64,000 nt of DNA from Blastococcus sp. TF02A-35 (GCF_004571075.1 NZ_SPQP01000012.1:1-64000); one strand, 5' to 3'; numbered from the stretch's first letter, positions 12,838 to 21,946 are shown. Notes: a model not told the origin generated them from the sequence alone. Translations and numbers: made by a program.

Positions 12838-13871
12838 CAGGCGCCCTGCGACTGGCCGGCGGACAGCAGGTCCTCGCACGCCTCGACGACGCGGGCGGCC
12901 ATGTTCGTCTCGGCGGCCTTGAGGTAGCTGCGCGGGTCGTAGGTCTTCTTGTTGCCGACCTCGCCGTCGACCTTCAGCACGCCGTCGTAGTTGCTGAACA
13001 TGTGGCCGGCGATCGGCCGGGTGAAGGCGTACTGGGTGTCGGTGTCGACGTTCATCTTCACGACGCCGTAGGAGAGCGCCTCGCGGATCTCCGACTGCGC
13101 CGAGCCCGAGCCACCGTGAAAGACGAAGTTGAACGGCTTGGCACCCTCGCCGAGGCCGAGCTCGGCGCTGACGACGTCCTGGCCCTGCTTGAGGATCTCC
13201 GGCCGCAGCTTCACGTTGCCCGGCTTGTAGACGCCGTGCACGTTGCCGAAGGTCGCAGCGAGCAGGTAGACGCCGCGCTCGCCGAGGCCGAGGGCCTTCG
13301 CGGTGGCGACGAAGTCACCGGGGGCGGTGTAGAGCTTCTCGTTGATGTCGTGCGCGACGCCGTCCTCCTCGCCGCCGACGACGCCGATCTCGAGCTCGAG
13401 CACGATCTTGGCGGCCGCGCACTTGTCGATGAGCTCCTCGGCGATCTGGAGGTTCTCCTCGAGGTCGATCGCCGAGCCGTCCCACATGTGCGACTGGAAC
13501 AGCGGCGCCTGGCCGGCGTCCACGCGGTCCTGGGACAGCGCGATCAGCGGGCGGACGTAGGAGTCCAGCTTGTCCTTGGGGCAGTGGTCGGTGTGCAGCG
13601 CGACGTTGACCGGGTACCTCTCGGCCACCACGTGCGCGAACTCGGCCAGCGCGACGGCGCCGGTGACCATGTCCTTCACCTTGGTGCCGGAGCCGAACTC
13701 CGCGCCGCCGGTGGAGAACTGGATGATGCCGTCGCTGCCCGCGTCGGCGAACCCGCGGAGCGCCGCGTTGATCGTCTCGGACGAGGTGCAGTTGATCGCC
13801 GGGTAGGCGAAACCGCCCTCCTTGGCCCGGTTGATCATGTCGGCGTAGACCTCAGGGGTCGCGATGGGCAT
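12837..13871 (-). CDS. fba: Fructose-bisphosphate aldolase, class II
   Basis: This enzyme interconverts fructose-1,6-bisphosphate with DHAP and glyceraldehyde-3-phosphate in glycolysis and gluconeogenesis. The 344-residue protein has the zinc-binding HTDHCPKDKLDS block near residue 93, a second metal region with LELEIGVVGGEEDGV, and the phosphate-binding FHGGSGS and MNVDTDTQ near the C terminus. The ATG at 13871 is chosen because AGGAG lies 8 bases upstream; the GTG at 13880 is too close to that site. It is coupled to DUF3151 downstream. Confidence 0.97.
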   Translation of the reverse strand: MPIATPEVYADMINRAKEGGFAYPAINCTSSETINAALRGFADAGSDGIIQFSTGGAEFGSGTKVKDMVTGAVALAEFAHVVAERYPVNVALHTDHCPKDKLDSYVRPLIALSQDRVDAGQAPLFQSHMWDGSAIDLEENLQIAEELIDKCAAAKIVLELEIGVVGGEEDGVAHDINEKLYTAPGDFVATAKALGLGERGVYLLAATFGNVHGVYKPGNVKLRPEILKQGQDVVSAELGLGEGAKPFNFVFHGGSGSAQSEIREALSYGVVKMNVDTDTQYAFTRPIAGHMFSNYDGVLKVDGEVGNKKTYDPRSYLKAAETNMAARVVEACEDLLSAGQSQGA

Positions 13872-13991
13872 GCGGAGCACTCCTTGCGGTGAGCGGCGTG
13901 TACGGCGCTGTACGTCGGTGATCAGTATCGCGCCGCGCCTGCGGCCGCGGCACCACGGGGCGCGGCGGACCCCGACCGGGCGAGCCGGCGC

Positions 13992-14468
13992 TCAACCGCC
14001 GTCCCCCGCCGGTAGCACCGGTACGGGCAGGGTCGCGCCGAGGTCGCCACGGGTCACCCGCAGCTCCCAGCAGCCGGGAGCGTCCAGGAGGACCCCGGTC
14101 CCCCACTCGTCGCCGGGCGCGGGGAAGGAGCTGCTGCCGTGCGCCCGCGGCCCGAACGCGAGGGCCGCCTCGCTGCCGTCGGGGCGGACCGGCGTCACCT
14201 GCAGCTCCCCCTGCCCCGTCACCCGCCACACCACCTTCAGCTCCTCGCCCTCGCGGACCGGTAGATCGGCGAACGGCAGGGCGGTGACGGTCCCGCCGTC
14301 GGCCGGGACCTCGACGGGCTCGAGCGCGGCGCCGGCCGGGGTGTCGCACCCGCCCGTGGTCGTGACCTGGGCGGCGTCCGGGTCCAGCTCGGCCGGTGAG
14401 GTGCACCCCGGCGCCGTGAGCAGCAGCGCCAGCCCCAGGACTGCCCGTCGCCCGCCCAGCGCGACCAC
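13992..14468 (-). CDS. Putative lipoprotein, unknown function
   Basis: The 158-residue product starts with RR, a hydrophobic stretch of about 10 residues (VLGLALLL) and a cysteine at position 22 (TAPGC), compatible with a lipoprotein signal although the lipobox is weak. The mature part is beta-rich and acidic, with no domain I recognise. It contains WRVTGQGELQVTP and GCWELRVTRG, which recall small surface beta-sandwich proteins. The GTG at 14468 is the best start. The gene lies between fba and the flavoprotein pair on the same strand. Confidence 0.65.
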   Translation of the reverse strand: MVALGGRRAVLGLALLLTAPGCTSPAELDPDAAQVTTTGGCDTPAGAALEPVEVPADGGTVTALPFADLPVREGEELKVVWRVTGQGELQVTPVRPDGSEAALAFGPRAHGSSSFPAPGDEWGTGVLLDAPGCWELRVTRGDLGATLPVPVLPAGDGG

Positions 14469-14509
14469 CTCAGCGCCCGTCGGGGGCGACGTCGCCGGCC
14501 GCCACCCGC

Positions 14510-15868
14510 TCAGCCCTGCTCGGTCCGGCTCACCACGCGGGCGGCGACCACGACCGGGTCGTACGTGGGCGAGAACGGTGGGGCGTAAGAGAGGTCGGAG
14601 CCGGCCAGGTCCTCGGCGGTCATGCCCGCCCAGATGGCCGCGGCCAGCACGTCGATGCGCTTGCCGGAGCCGGGCCCGCCGACGATCTGCGCCCCGATCA
14701 GCCGGCCGGAACCCGCCTCGCTGAGCAGCTTGATGGCGATCTCCTCCGCACCGGGGAAGTAGCCGGCCTTGGTCGTCGCCTCGATCGTGTCGGTCCGGTA
14801 GTCGAACCCGGCCTCCTCCGCTTGGGTGGTGCACAGCCCTGTGCGGGCGACCTCGATCTCGCCGACCTTGGTGAGGGCCGTCCCCAGGACGCCGGCGAAG
14901 CGCGCGGCCCGGCCACCGATGACAGAGCCCGCGACCCGGCCCTGCTTGTTGGCGTGCGTGCCCAGCGCGACGTGCGCGACCTCCCCCGTCACCCGGTGGA
15001 AGGTCTGCGCGCAGTCCCCGGCGGCGTAGATCTCCGGGTGCGACCTGGTCCGCTGGGTGCGGTCGACGTCGATCGCGCCGGTGGTGCCCAGCCCGATGCC
15101 GGCGGCCTCGGCGAGCGCGACCTCCGGCCCCATGCCCAGCCCCAGGACCACGATGTCGGCCTCGTAGGTCCCGGCATCGGTGCGGACCCCGCACGCGCGA
15201 CCGGACCGGTCCACCAGCACCTCGCGCACGGCCTGGTCGGTGTGCACGTCCATCCCCATCGCACCCATGCCGTCGCGCACCCGCTCACCCATGTCGGCGT
15301 CGAGCAGCTGCATGGGCAGCGGATCGGCGAGCACGACGGTCACCTCGAGGCCCCGCCGGTGCAGGACCTCGGCCATCTCCAGCCCGATGTAGCCGCCCCC
15401 GAGGACCAGGCCCCGCCTGGCACCGGCGTCGAGGGCGGAGCGGATCGCCGCGCCGTCGTCCAGCCGGTGCACCCCGTACACACCGGGAGCGTCCAGCCCT
15501 GGGATCGGTGGCCGCGCCGGGCGCCCACCGGTGGCGACCACCAGGCGGTCGTAGCCGATCCGCTCGCCGTCGGCCGTGACCACCTTCCCGGCGTCGGTCT
15601 CGATGCCCTCCGCGCGGGTGCCCGTGCGGACGGTGATGCCCCTTGCCTCGAACTCGGCGGGCGTGCGGGCGATGAGCTGCTCCCGCCGCTCCACCTGGCC
15701 GCCGATCCAGTACGGGATGCCGCACGCGGAGAAGGAGACGTCCGACCCCTGCTCCAGCACCACGATCTCGAGGTCGTCGGCGTCGCGCAGGCGACGCGCC
15801 TGCGCCGCCGCGGACATGCCGGCGGCGTCCCCACCGATGACCACCAGCCGCTCCCGGGATCCGCTCAT
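14510..15868 (-). CDS. FAD-dependent pyridine nucleotide-disulfide oxidoreductase (CoA-disulfide reductase/NADH oxidase type)
   Basis: A 452-residue flavoprotein with an N-terminal FAD dinucleotide fold (VVIGGDAAGMSAA), an NAD(P)-binding fold near residue 155 (LVLGGGYIGLEMA), the second FAD motif YAAGDCAQT near residue 280, and a C-terminal dimerisation domain. The single redox cysteine in SFSACGIPYWIGG places it with CoA-disulfide reductases and NADH oxidases rather than two-cysteine glutathione reductases. The start codon overlaps the stop of the upstream FAD oxidase gene (ATGA), so the two are coupled. Substrate is not certain. Confidence 0.88.
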   Translation of the reverse strand: MSGSRERLVVIGGDAAGMSAAAQARRLRDADDLEIVVLEQGSDVSFSACGIPYWIGGQVERREQLIARTPAEFEARGITVRTGTRAEGIETDAGKVVTADGERIGYDRLVVATGGRPARPPIPGLDAPGVYGVHRLDDGAAIRSALDAGARRGLVLGGGYIGLEMAEVLHRRGLEVTVVLADPLPMQLLDADMGERVRDGMGAMGMDVHTDQAVREVLVDRSGRACGVRTDAGTYEADIVVLGLGMGPEVALAEAAGIGLGTTGAIDVDRTQRTRSHPEIYAAGDCAQTFHRVTGEVAHVALGTHANKQGRVAGSVIGGRAARFAGVLGTALTKVGEIEVARTGLCTTQAEEAGFDYRTDTIEATTKAGYFPGAEEIAIKLLSEAGSGRLIGAQIVGGPGSGKRIDVLAAAIWAGMTAEDLAGSDLSYAPPFSPTYDPVVVAARVVSRTEQG

Positions 15869-17292
15869 GCGGTCAGCGTTCCACCCGGTCGGCCCGCCTG
15901 CCGGAACACCGTCCCGGGGTTGAGCAGCCCGGCCGGGTCGAGAGCGGCCTTGATGGACCGGTGCACGTCCAGCGACACGGGGCCGATCTCGCGTTCGAGC
16001 CAGTCCAGCTTGATGGTGCCCACGCCGTGCTCGCCGGTGATCGTGCCGCCCAGCGCCAGCCCGAGCTCGAGGATGTCGTCGAAGGCGCCGTAGGCCCGCT
16101 CCCGCTGGCCGGGGTCGCCGTCGTCGAAGCAGACGGTGGGGTGCATGTTGCCGTCGCCGGCGTGCCCGACGACGCCGACGGTGAGGTCCCGGGTGGCCGC
16201 GATCGCGTCGCAGCCGTCGAGGAAGGCGGCGATCCGGGAGCGCGGGACGGCGACGTCGTCGATCAGCATCGCGCCGCCCACCTGCTGCAGCGCCGGCAGC
16301 GCCATCCGCCGGGCCTGCAGCAGCAGGTCGCCCTCGGCCTGGTCGTCGGTGGAGTGCACGAGCTGGGCCCCGGCCTCCTCGCAGAGGACCGTGAGCGCCG
16401 CGATCTCCTCCGCCGCGGTCACGCCCCCGCTGTCGGACTGGGCGACCAGCAGCGCCCGGGTGCCGTCGTCGAGGCCGGCCTTGAGCACCCGGTCCACGGT
16501 GCGGATGCAGGTGCCGTCCATGATCTCGAGCAGGCTGGGCACCAGGCCGGAGGTGACCACCCGCTCCACGACCTGCCCCGCCTGCGCCGTCGTCGCGAAC
16601 GAGGCGGCGAGGGTCACCGGGGCCTTCGGCGCGGGACGCAGCGCCAGCGTGGCCTCGGTGATGATGCCGAGCGTGCCCTCCGAGCCCACGAACAGCCGGG
16701 CCAGGTCGTAGCCGGCCACGCCCTTGACCGTCCGCCGCCCGGTACGCAGCACCCGGCCGTCGGCGAGCACGACCTCCAGGCCGAGCACGTAGTCGGTGGT
16801 GACCCCGTACTTCACGCAGCACAGGCCGCCGGAGTTGGTGGCGAGGTTGCCGCCGATCGTGCACCAGTCGTAGCTGGACGGGTCCGGTGGGTAGAACAGC
16901 CCCGACCCGGCGACGGCGTCGCGCAGCTGCTTGTTCACCACTCCGGGCTGGACGACCACCAGCCGGTCGGCCGGCGAGATCTCCAGGACGGCGTCCATGC
17001 GGGTCATGACCACGGTGATGCCGCCGTCGACGGCGTTGCTGCCGCCGGCCAGCCCTGAGCCGGCGCCGCGGGGGACGACCGGGACGCCGTGCCGCGCGGC
17101 CACTCGCATCACCGCCACGACGTCGTCGGTGCTGCGCGGGAGGACCACCGCCGCGGGGGTGCCGGCCGGGGCCAGCATCGCCTGGTCCCGGGCGTAGGAG
17201 GCGGTGACGTCGGGGTCGGTGAGGACGCCGTCGGCGCCCAGCGCGTCGGTGAGCTCGGCGAGCCACGAGGTGGCGACTGTGGTCACGGTCAC
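15865..17292 (-). CDS. FAD-binding oxidase, GlcD/D-lactate dehydrogenase type
   Basis: The 475-residue enzyme has the PCMH-type FAD-binding domain (VPRGAGSGLAGGS near residue 75, then DPSSYDWCTIGGNLATNSGG) and a C-terminal FAD-oxidase domain. The latter has the GHAGDGNMHP metal/substrate motif and TGEHGVGTIK. This pattern is typical of glycolate or D-2-hydroxy acid dehydrogenases that oxidise alpha-hydroxy acids to keto acids. It is the upstream member of a coupled pair with the disulfide-reductase-like flavoprotein. GTG 17292 or GTG 17286 could be the start. Confidence 0.9.
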   Translation of the reverse strand: MTVTTVATSWLAELTDALGADGVLTDPDVTASYARDQAMLAPAGTPAAVVLPRSTDDVVAVMRVAARHGVPVVPRGAGSGLAGGSNAVDGGITVVMTRMDAVLEISPADRLVVVQPGVVNKQLRDAVAGSGLFYPPDPSSYDWCTIGGNLATNSGGLCCVKYGVTTDYVLGLEVVLADGRVLRTGRRTVKGVAGYDLARLFVGSEGTLGIITEATLALRPAPKAPVTLAASFATTAQAGQVVERVVTSGLVPSLLEIMDGTCIRTVDRVLKAGLDDGTRALLVAQSDSGGVTAAEEIAALTVLCEEAGAQLVHSTDDQAEGDLLLQARRMALPALQQVGGAMLIDDVAVPRSRIAAFLDGCDAIAATRDLTVGVVGHAGDGNMHPTVCFDDGDPGQRERAYGAFDDILELGLALGGTITGEHGVGTIKLDWLEREIGPVSLDVHRSIKAALDPAGLLNPGTVFRQAGRPGGTLTA

Positions 17293-17322
17293 ACCGTACG
17301 GCTCACGGTGACCTGCTGGAAC

Positions 17323-17379
17323 GGCCCCGCCGCAGGGGCCCGGCCCGAGCGGAGCGAGGGCTGGGGGGCGACGGGGTCC
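17323..17379. repeat. GC-rich hairpin element between pyrE and the FAD oxidase gene
   Basis: The segment contains GGCCCC paired with GGGGCC (17323-17340) and then GCCCGAGCGGAGCGAGGGC (17343-17361), which begins and ends in complementary GCCC/GGGC and repeats GAGCG. It directly follows the pyrE stop, so it may serve as its terminator. The GAGCGGAGCGAGGG core looks like an interspersed intergenic element, but only one copy is seen in this window. Confidence 0.45.
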
Positions 17380-17934
17380 TTATGCCAGGCCGAGGTCGGC
17401 GAGGGTGAAGGCGGCGCGGTACTCGAAGCCCGCCTCCTCGACCGCCTGCCGCCCGCCCCGGTCCACGATGACGGCGACGCCGATGACCTCGGCGCCCGCC
17501 TCCTGCAGCGCCTGGGCCGCGGTCAGGGGGCTGCCGCCGGTGGTCGACACGTCCTCGACGACCAGCACGGCGCGGCCCGCGACGTCCGGCCCCTCGATCC
17601 GCCGCTGCAGACCGTGCGCCTTGCCCGCCTTGCGCACCACGCAGGCGTCGAGGAAGCCCTCGCCCGCAGCGGCCGCGTGCAGCATCGCCGTCGCCACCGG
17701 GTCCGCGCCCAGGGTGAGGCCGCCGACGACGTCGTAGCGCAGGTCACCGGTCAGCTGCCGCATCACGCGCCCGACCAGCGGGGCACCCTCGTGGTGCAGC
17801 GTGAGCCGGCGCATGTCGATGTACCAGTCCGCCTCCTTGCCCGAGGAGAGCGTGACCTTCCCGTGGACCACGGCGAGGTCGACGATCAGCTGCAGCAGCC
17901 GGTCGCGGTCGGGCAGGGCGGGAGCAGCCGTCAT
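17380..17934 (-). CDS. pyrE: Orotate phosphoribosyltransferase
   Basis: PyrE transfers ribose-5-phosphate from PRPP to orotate, giving OMP in pyrimidine synthesis. The 184-residue protein has the KVTLSSGKEADWYIDMR substrate segment near residue 25 and the PRPP-binding VLVVEDVSTTGGS near residue 120. The ATG at 17934 lies just downstream of a TAGGGT hexamer (minus strand), consistent with a leaderless transcript. A strong hairpin (17958-17992) lies 24 bp upstream. The frame continues upstream without PyrE similarity. Confidence 0.95.
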   Translation of the reverse strand: MTAAPALPDRDRLLQLIVDLAVVHGKVTLSSGKEADWYIDMRRLTLHHEGAPLVGRVMRQLTGDLRYDVVGGLTLGADPVATAMLHAAAAGEGFLDACVVRKAGKAHGLQRRIEGPDVAGRAVLVVEDVSTTGGSPLTAAQALQEAGAEVIGVAVIVDRGGRQAVEEAGFEYRAAFTLADLGLA

Positions 17935-17957
17935 GGGTCCGACCCTAGACACGCCGG

Positions 17958-17992
17958 AGGGCCGCCGTCGGACCGAGTCCGGCGGCGGCCCT
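17958..17992. terminator. Hairpin between the fasciclin gene and pyrE
   Basis: A 10-bp stem (AGGGCCGCCG 17958-17967 with 17983-17992) is topped by a second GGAC/GTCC stem. It follows the fasciclin gene stop by about 60 bp and ends 24 bp before pyrE. A terminator for the fasciclin gene is the simplest reading; a pyrE attenuator is possible but unsupported. Confidence 0.6.
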
Positions 17993-18052
17993 GTCGGCCT
18001 GCGTCCCCGTTCCCGCCCCGGCTCACGAGGGGTGGGAGGACGGGGCCCTCGC

Positions 18053-18712
18053 TCACATACCGGCAGGCTTGAGGACCTGGTCGATGACGTAGACGGTGGC
18101 GTTGGCGGTCTGGACGTTGCCGCAGACCACCGAGGCCTCCATGCCGACGACGGTGCCGTCCATGGCGATCGAGAAGTCCTCGCCGGACCCCTCGATGGTG
18201 ACCTCGTCACCGTTCAGCGTGGTGTGCGTGCCGGCCAGCTCCTCCGGGGTCAGGCGACCCTGGATGACGTGGTGGGTGAGCACCGTGGTCAGGGCCTGGG
18301 TGTCGCCCAGCAGGCCCTGGAGCGCGTCCGCCGGGACGGCCTCGAACGCCGGGTTGGCCGGGGCCAGCACGGTGATGTCCTCGGCGCTGTTCAGCGTGTC
18401 GCCGAGGTTGGCGGCGGTGACCGCCTGGACCAGGGTCGACAGGACGGGGTTGTTGCTCGCGGCGGTGGCCACCGGGTCGTCCGACATGCCCTCGACGCTG
18501 CCCTCGCCCTCGGTGGGCACCTGGGCGCAGGCCGGGCCGAACGGCGCGTCGGACATGGGCATCGCGGAGCTCTCGGAGGCCGAGGAGCTGCTGCTGGACG
18601 AGCCCGAGGCGCTGCTCTCGGAGCCCTCGTCGGAGCCGCCGCAGGCGCTCAGCGTGATCGCGAGCGTGGAGACGGCGGTGACCAGGATGCTGCGGGAAAG
18701 GGTGCGCTTCAT
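18053..18712 (-). CDS. Fasciclin (FAS1) domain lipoprotein
   Basis: The 219-residue product has a lipoprotein signal with cysteine 24 (LSAC). A Ser/Glu-rich linker of about 25 residues follows, then one FAS1 domain from about residue 75 to the end. FAS1 features include ITVLAPANPAFEAVP near the middle, LTHHVIQGRLTPEEL and the terminal VYVIDQVLKP. Such proteins resemble the mycobacterial MPT70/MPT83 surface antigens and are thought to mediate adhesion or protein binding. The start has AGGAG 10 bases upstream. It follows the molybdopterin oxidoreductase gene on the same strand. Confidence 0.9.
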   Translation of the reverse strand: MKRTLSRSILVTAVSTLAITLSACGGSDEGSESSASGSSSSSSSASESSAMPMSDAPFGPACAQVPTEGEGSVEGMSDDPVATAASNNPVLSTLVQAVTAANLGDTLNSAEDITVLAPANPAFEAVPADALQGLLGDTQALTTVLTHHVIQGRLTPEELAGTHTTLNGDEVTIEGSGEDFSIAMDGTVVGMEASVVCGNVQTANATVYVIDQVLKPAGM

Positions 18713-18858
18713 GTCGGTGGTGCTCCTGTCCTGTTCCGTGCGACGTCGGTGTCGCGGTCGGGGTGGTGCACCGGCCGCGGGAGCGACCGGGGGGTTCGCC
18801 GCCGGCGGGGGCCGGGACGGGTCTGTGGGGGCGTCCGGTGGTGGCACCGGACGGTTTC

Positions 18859-20526
18859 TCAGCGGACGACCACCCGCACCGAGTGCCAGCCGCTGGCACC
18901 GTTCGGGAAGGGGGCGGCCCGCTCCTCGGTCTGCGTCTCGCCGTCGGTGCTGGTGGCCCGGACGGTGAGCGTGTGCTGGCCGGTCGCGAAGTCGTAGGGC
19001 AGCACCCACTGGCGCCACAGGTCGGCGTCGACCTCCGGGGAGAGCTCGGCCTCCACCCAGTCCCCCTCGTCGACCTTGACCTCGACGCGGGCGATGCCGC
19101 GGGTCTGCGCCCAGGCCACCCCGGCGATCGCCCGGCGGCCCGGGGGGAACGCCCGCAGCGGCGCGGGGGTGTCGACCCGGCTGAAGACCTTGATCGGCGC
19201 CTCGGCGGCCCAGTCGCGCTCGACCCAGTAGGGGTCGAAGGCGTCGAAGGTGGTGGCGTCGATCCGGGTGAGCCACTTGCAGGCGGAGACGTAGCCGTAG
19301 AGACCGGGGATGAGCATCCGCACGGGGAAGCCGTGCTCGACCGGCAGCGGCTCGCCGTTCATGCCGAAGGCCAGCATCGCGTCCTCGACCCCGAGGGCCG
19401 AGCGGGTCGGGGCGCCGATGGTCATCCCGTCCTGCGAGGTGCAGACCAGCTGGTCGCTGTCGTCCCGGATGCCGTTCTCGCGCAGGAAGGCACCCAGGGG
19501 CACGCCCAGCCAGCGGGCGGTCCCGGCCAGCCGACCGCCGACCTCGTTCGAGACGCAGGTGAGCGTGATGTCCCGCTCGATGATGTCGTCGCGGTCGAAG
19601 AGCTGCTGCAGCGTGTACGTCTGCGGGCTGTCGAACTTGCCCGTGAGGGTCAGCTGGTACTCCGACGGGCGGATCTGCGGCACCGTGATGGCGGTGTCCA
19701 CCCGGTAGAAGTCGCGGTTGCGCGTGACCAGCGGGGTCAGGCCCTCGACGCCGGGCGCGAGGTCGGCACCAGCGGGGAGCGCCGGGGCGGGCGAGGCCGG
19801 CCGCGGCAGGGCCAGGTCGCCCCGCTCACCGGCGACGTCGAAGCGCTGCTGGAGGAGCTTGCCGCCACCACCGGCGACCGCGGCGACGCCGACGGCCACG
19901 CCGCTGGTGAGGAAGAACCGGCGCCGGTCCATGCCGGCGCCCTTGCGGTCCCCGGCGCCCAGCGCGTCGCGCAGCCGGCCGGCGAGGCCGGGCGACGCCG
20001 CACCCTCTGCGGGCCGCTCCGCGCCGTCGGCGTCCTCGGCGGCGGCCGGGGTCTGCAGCGGGGACAGCAGGGCCAGCAGGGCGAACGCCCCGACGATGGC
20101 GCCGACCAGCGCGGGGAGGCCGTTGAGCGGGCCGCCGGCCGGCCGGGTCACCGCGGCGACGACGCCGACCAGCCCGAACAGCGCGATGCCGGCGACGCCG
20201 AGCACGCGGTTGCGCAGCCCGACCAGGCCGATCACCAGCGCGTAGAGCGCGATGACCACCAGCGTGCCGACGATCAGGGCGATCTTGTCGTTCTCGCCGA
20301 AGGTCCGGATGGCGAAGGCCTTGACCGGCTCGGGGGTCAGCGTGATCGCGGCGTCGCCGACGGCCACGACCGGGGAGGAGGCGGGGCCCACGAGCGCGGC
20401 CACCAGCTCCGCGACGCCGAGCGCCACCGCGGCGGCCAGCAGCCCCGCCAGCGCGGCCAGCAGCCGGCGGACGCCGGGCTTCCGGCCGGCGCCGCGGGAG
20501 GTGGCTCGCGGGTCCTGCTCGGTCAT
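18859..20526 (-). CDS. Membrane-anchored molybdopterin-dependent oxidoreductase (sulfite oxidase-like)
   Basis: The protein of about 555 residues has four predicted membrane helices (about residues 25-170) and a cytoplasmic loop. An internal twin-arginine-like segment DRRRFFLTSG near residue 200 leads a fifth helix. An extracytoplasmic sulfite oxidase-type Mo domain follows, with the Moco cysteine in LTCVSNEVGG (C324), then a C-terminal dimerisation domain. This five-span layout matches the Streptomyces protein SCO3746, a known Sec/Tat dual-targeted molybdoprotein. Electron donor and partner are unknown. ATG 20526 or ATG 20541 could be the start. Confidence 0.88.
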   Translation of the reverse strand: MTEQDPRATSRGAGRKPGVRRLLAALAGLLAAAVALGVAELVAALVGPASSPVVAVGDAAITLTPEPVKAFAIRTFGENDKIALIVGTLVVIALYALVIGLVGLRNRVLGVAGIALFGLVGVVAAVTRPAGGPLNGLPALVGAIVGAFALLALLSPLQTPAAAEDADGAERPAEGAASPGLAGRLRDALGAGDRKGAGMDRRRFFLTSGVAVGVAAVAGGGGKLLQQRFDVAGERGDLALPRPASPAPALPAGADLAPGVEGLTPLVTRNRDFYRVDTAITVPQIRPSEYQLTLTGKFDSPQTYTLQQLFDRDDIIERDITLTCVSNEVGGRLAGTARWLGVPLGAFLRENGIRDDSDQLVCTSQDGMTIGAPTRSALGVEDAMLAFGMNGEPLPVEHGFPVRMLIPGLYGYVSACKWLTRIDATTFDAFDPYWVERDWAAEAPIKVFSRVDTPAPLRAFPPGRRAIAGVAWAQTRGIARVEVKVDEGDWVEAELSPEVDADLWRQWVLPYDFATGQHTLTVRATSTDGETQTEERAAPFPNGASGWHSVRVVVR

Positions 20527-20656
20527 GGTCACGACTGGCATTCGCACGCCGGGTCGGATCCGGATTCACCCGTCCCGAAAATCTTCCGGCGCCCGCCGCG
20601 ACGGCTCCCGCTCGTGGCGGTGCGGCGCCGACCTCGCCGTCTGCCAGGCTGGGGCC

Positions 20657-21118
20657 GTGCCGGCCACCCCAGCTCCCAGCCCCGCAGACCCCGCGACCCC
20701 CGCGTCGAGGCCGACGTCGGTCCGGATGGCCGTCGCGCTCCTGGCCACCCTGGGGGTCCTGCTGCTGCTCTACGTGGTGATCACGGTCCTCGGCCGCGAC
20801 GGGCTGATCCAGTCGCTGATGACCGCGGGCCTCACCCGGCCGGAGGCCGAGCAGTTCCTGCTCATCAACACCACGGCGCCGCTCGTGCTCGGGCTGGTCT
20901 ACGCGGTGTCGGCCGGTGCCGTCGAGAGCCGCCGGGGCTGGGGACGCTGGCTGGGCCTCGTCGGCGCGGTCGTCCTCGCGCTCCTGGTGCTGACGACGAC
21001 GCTGACCGCGGGCGGCGTCACCGTCATCTCGCTGCTGCTGCTCGTCCTGTCGGTCTCCGCGGCCGCGAGCCTGCTGGCCCGCACGACCCGCGAGTGGCTG
21101 GCCCCGGCCGGCGGCTGA
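20657..21118 (+). CDS. Small four-span membrane protein, unknown
   Basis: The 153-residue product has a Pro/Ala-rich N terminus of about 22 residues and then four hydrophobic helices. A loop with GLTRPEAEQFLLINT lies between the first two. No family is recognised; similar proteins are usually annotated as hypothetical membrane proteins. The GTG at 20657 is the only start before the first helix. It is divergent from the molybdopterin oxidoreductase and converges with the QPPYG-repeat protein. Confidence 0.7.
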   Translation: MPATPAPSPADPATPASRPTSVRMAVALLATLGVLLLLYVVITVLGRDGLIQSLMTAGLTRPEAEQFLLINTTAPLVLGLVYAVSAGAVESRRGWGRWLGLVGAVVLALLVLTTTLTAGGVTVISLLLLVLSVSAAASLLARTTREWLAPAGG

Positions 21119-21136
21119 GCCGCCGGCCGGCCCGCC

Positions 21137-21946
21137 TCACGCCTGGCCGGTGGTGCGCTGCCACTTCCGCCAGCGGTACCAGTCGTTGGACGGCTTGAGG
21201 GCCAGGAGCACCACGCCGGCCATCACCAGCAGCGTCTCGAACCAGCCGAGGGCGGTCGCGAACGGGACCGGGCCCGCCTCGCTCCCGGCGCCGTACGGCG
21301 TCGCCAGCAGGGTCAGCCCACCCAGCACCCAGAGGACGATCCGGGCCCAGTTGTAGCCGCGCCAGGCGAACCAGAGGAACAGCAGCTGCAGGGCGGTGAC
21401 CACCAGGCCGCCCACGATGGTGACCTGGAGCAGGAGCTCGGCGAACCGCTCCGGGTCCAGCCCCTCGAGGTCCTGGTCGCTGAACGCGCTGCCGGCCTCG
21501 GCCTCGGTGAACGCGACGACCTCGTCGAACCGGGCCAGCAGCGCGATGGAGCTGATGACGGCGAGCACGAGGGCGGCCAGGAAGGCACCCAGGCCCGCCC
21601 GCACCGTCACGGGGCGCTCCATCGGCTGCGGGGGCGGGGCGCCCCAGCCGGGCGCCGCGGGCGGCCCCGGCGGGTAGGCGTAGGGGTTCTGCGGGTACGG
21701 CGGGGGCTGCTGGCCCCAGGGGGCCTGCTGGCCGTACGGCGGCTGCCCGTAGGGCGGCTGGCCCGGCTGCGGCTGGCCGTACGGCGGCTGCCCGTACGGC
21801 GGCTGGCCGTAGGGCGGCTGGCCCGGCTGCGGCTGCCCGTAGGGCGGCTGGCCCGGCTGCGGCCACGCCGGTGGCTGCCCACCCTGCTGACCGTCCTCGG
21901 GCCGGCCCTGCTGCTGCCCGTGCTGGTCGCCCTGACCCGCCGTCAT
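21137..21946 (-). CDS. Membrane protein with QPPYGQP-repeat N terminus
   Basis: A 269-residue protein. Residues 1-110 are a low-complexity cytoplasmic tail of repeated GQPPYGQP and PQPG units. Residues 120-260 hold about four membrane helices separated by an acidic loop (residues about 150-175). Proline/tyrosine-rich tails of this kind occur on many actinobacterial membrane proteins and can mediate phase separation or polar localisation. The membrane domain looks like a generic DUF-type tetraspan, and no function can be assigned. ATG 21946 gives the full repeat tail. Confidence 0.75.
   Translation of the reverse strand: MTAGQGDQHGQQQGRPEDGQQGGQPPAWPQPGQPPYGQPQPGQPPYGQPPYGQPPYGQPQPGQPPYGQPPYGQQAPWGQQPPPYPQNPYAYPPGPPAAPGWGAPPPQPMERPVTVRAGLGAFLAALVLAVISSIALLARFDEVVAFTEAEAGSAFSDQDLEGLDPERFAELLLQVTIVGGLVVTALQLLFLWFAWRGYNWARIVLWVLGGLTLLATPYGAGSEAGPVPFATALGWFETLLVMAGVVLLALKPSNDWYRWRKWQRTTGQA
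21714..21870. repeat. Tandem short repeats encoding GQPPYGQP
   Basis: Units of 15-36 bp reading CCGTAGGGCGGCTGG or CCGTACGGCGGCTG on the plus strand recur about nine times inside the coding sequence of the 21137-21946 gene. Slippage at such repeats would change the tail length between strains without shifting the frame. Confidence 0.8.

Noticed and set aside
13992-15194. 400-codon frame joining the lipoprotein to upstream sequence
   Set aside because: Upstream of GTG 14468 it is out of frame with the disulfide reductase; only the C-terminal 158 codons look real.
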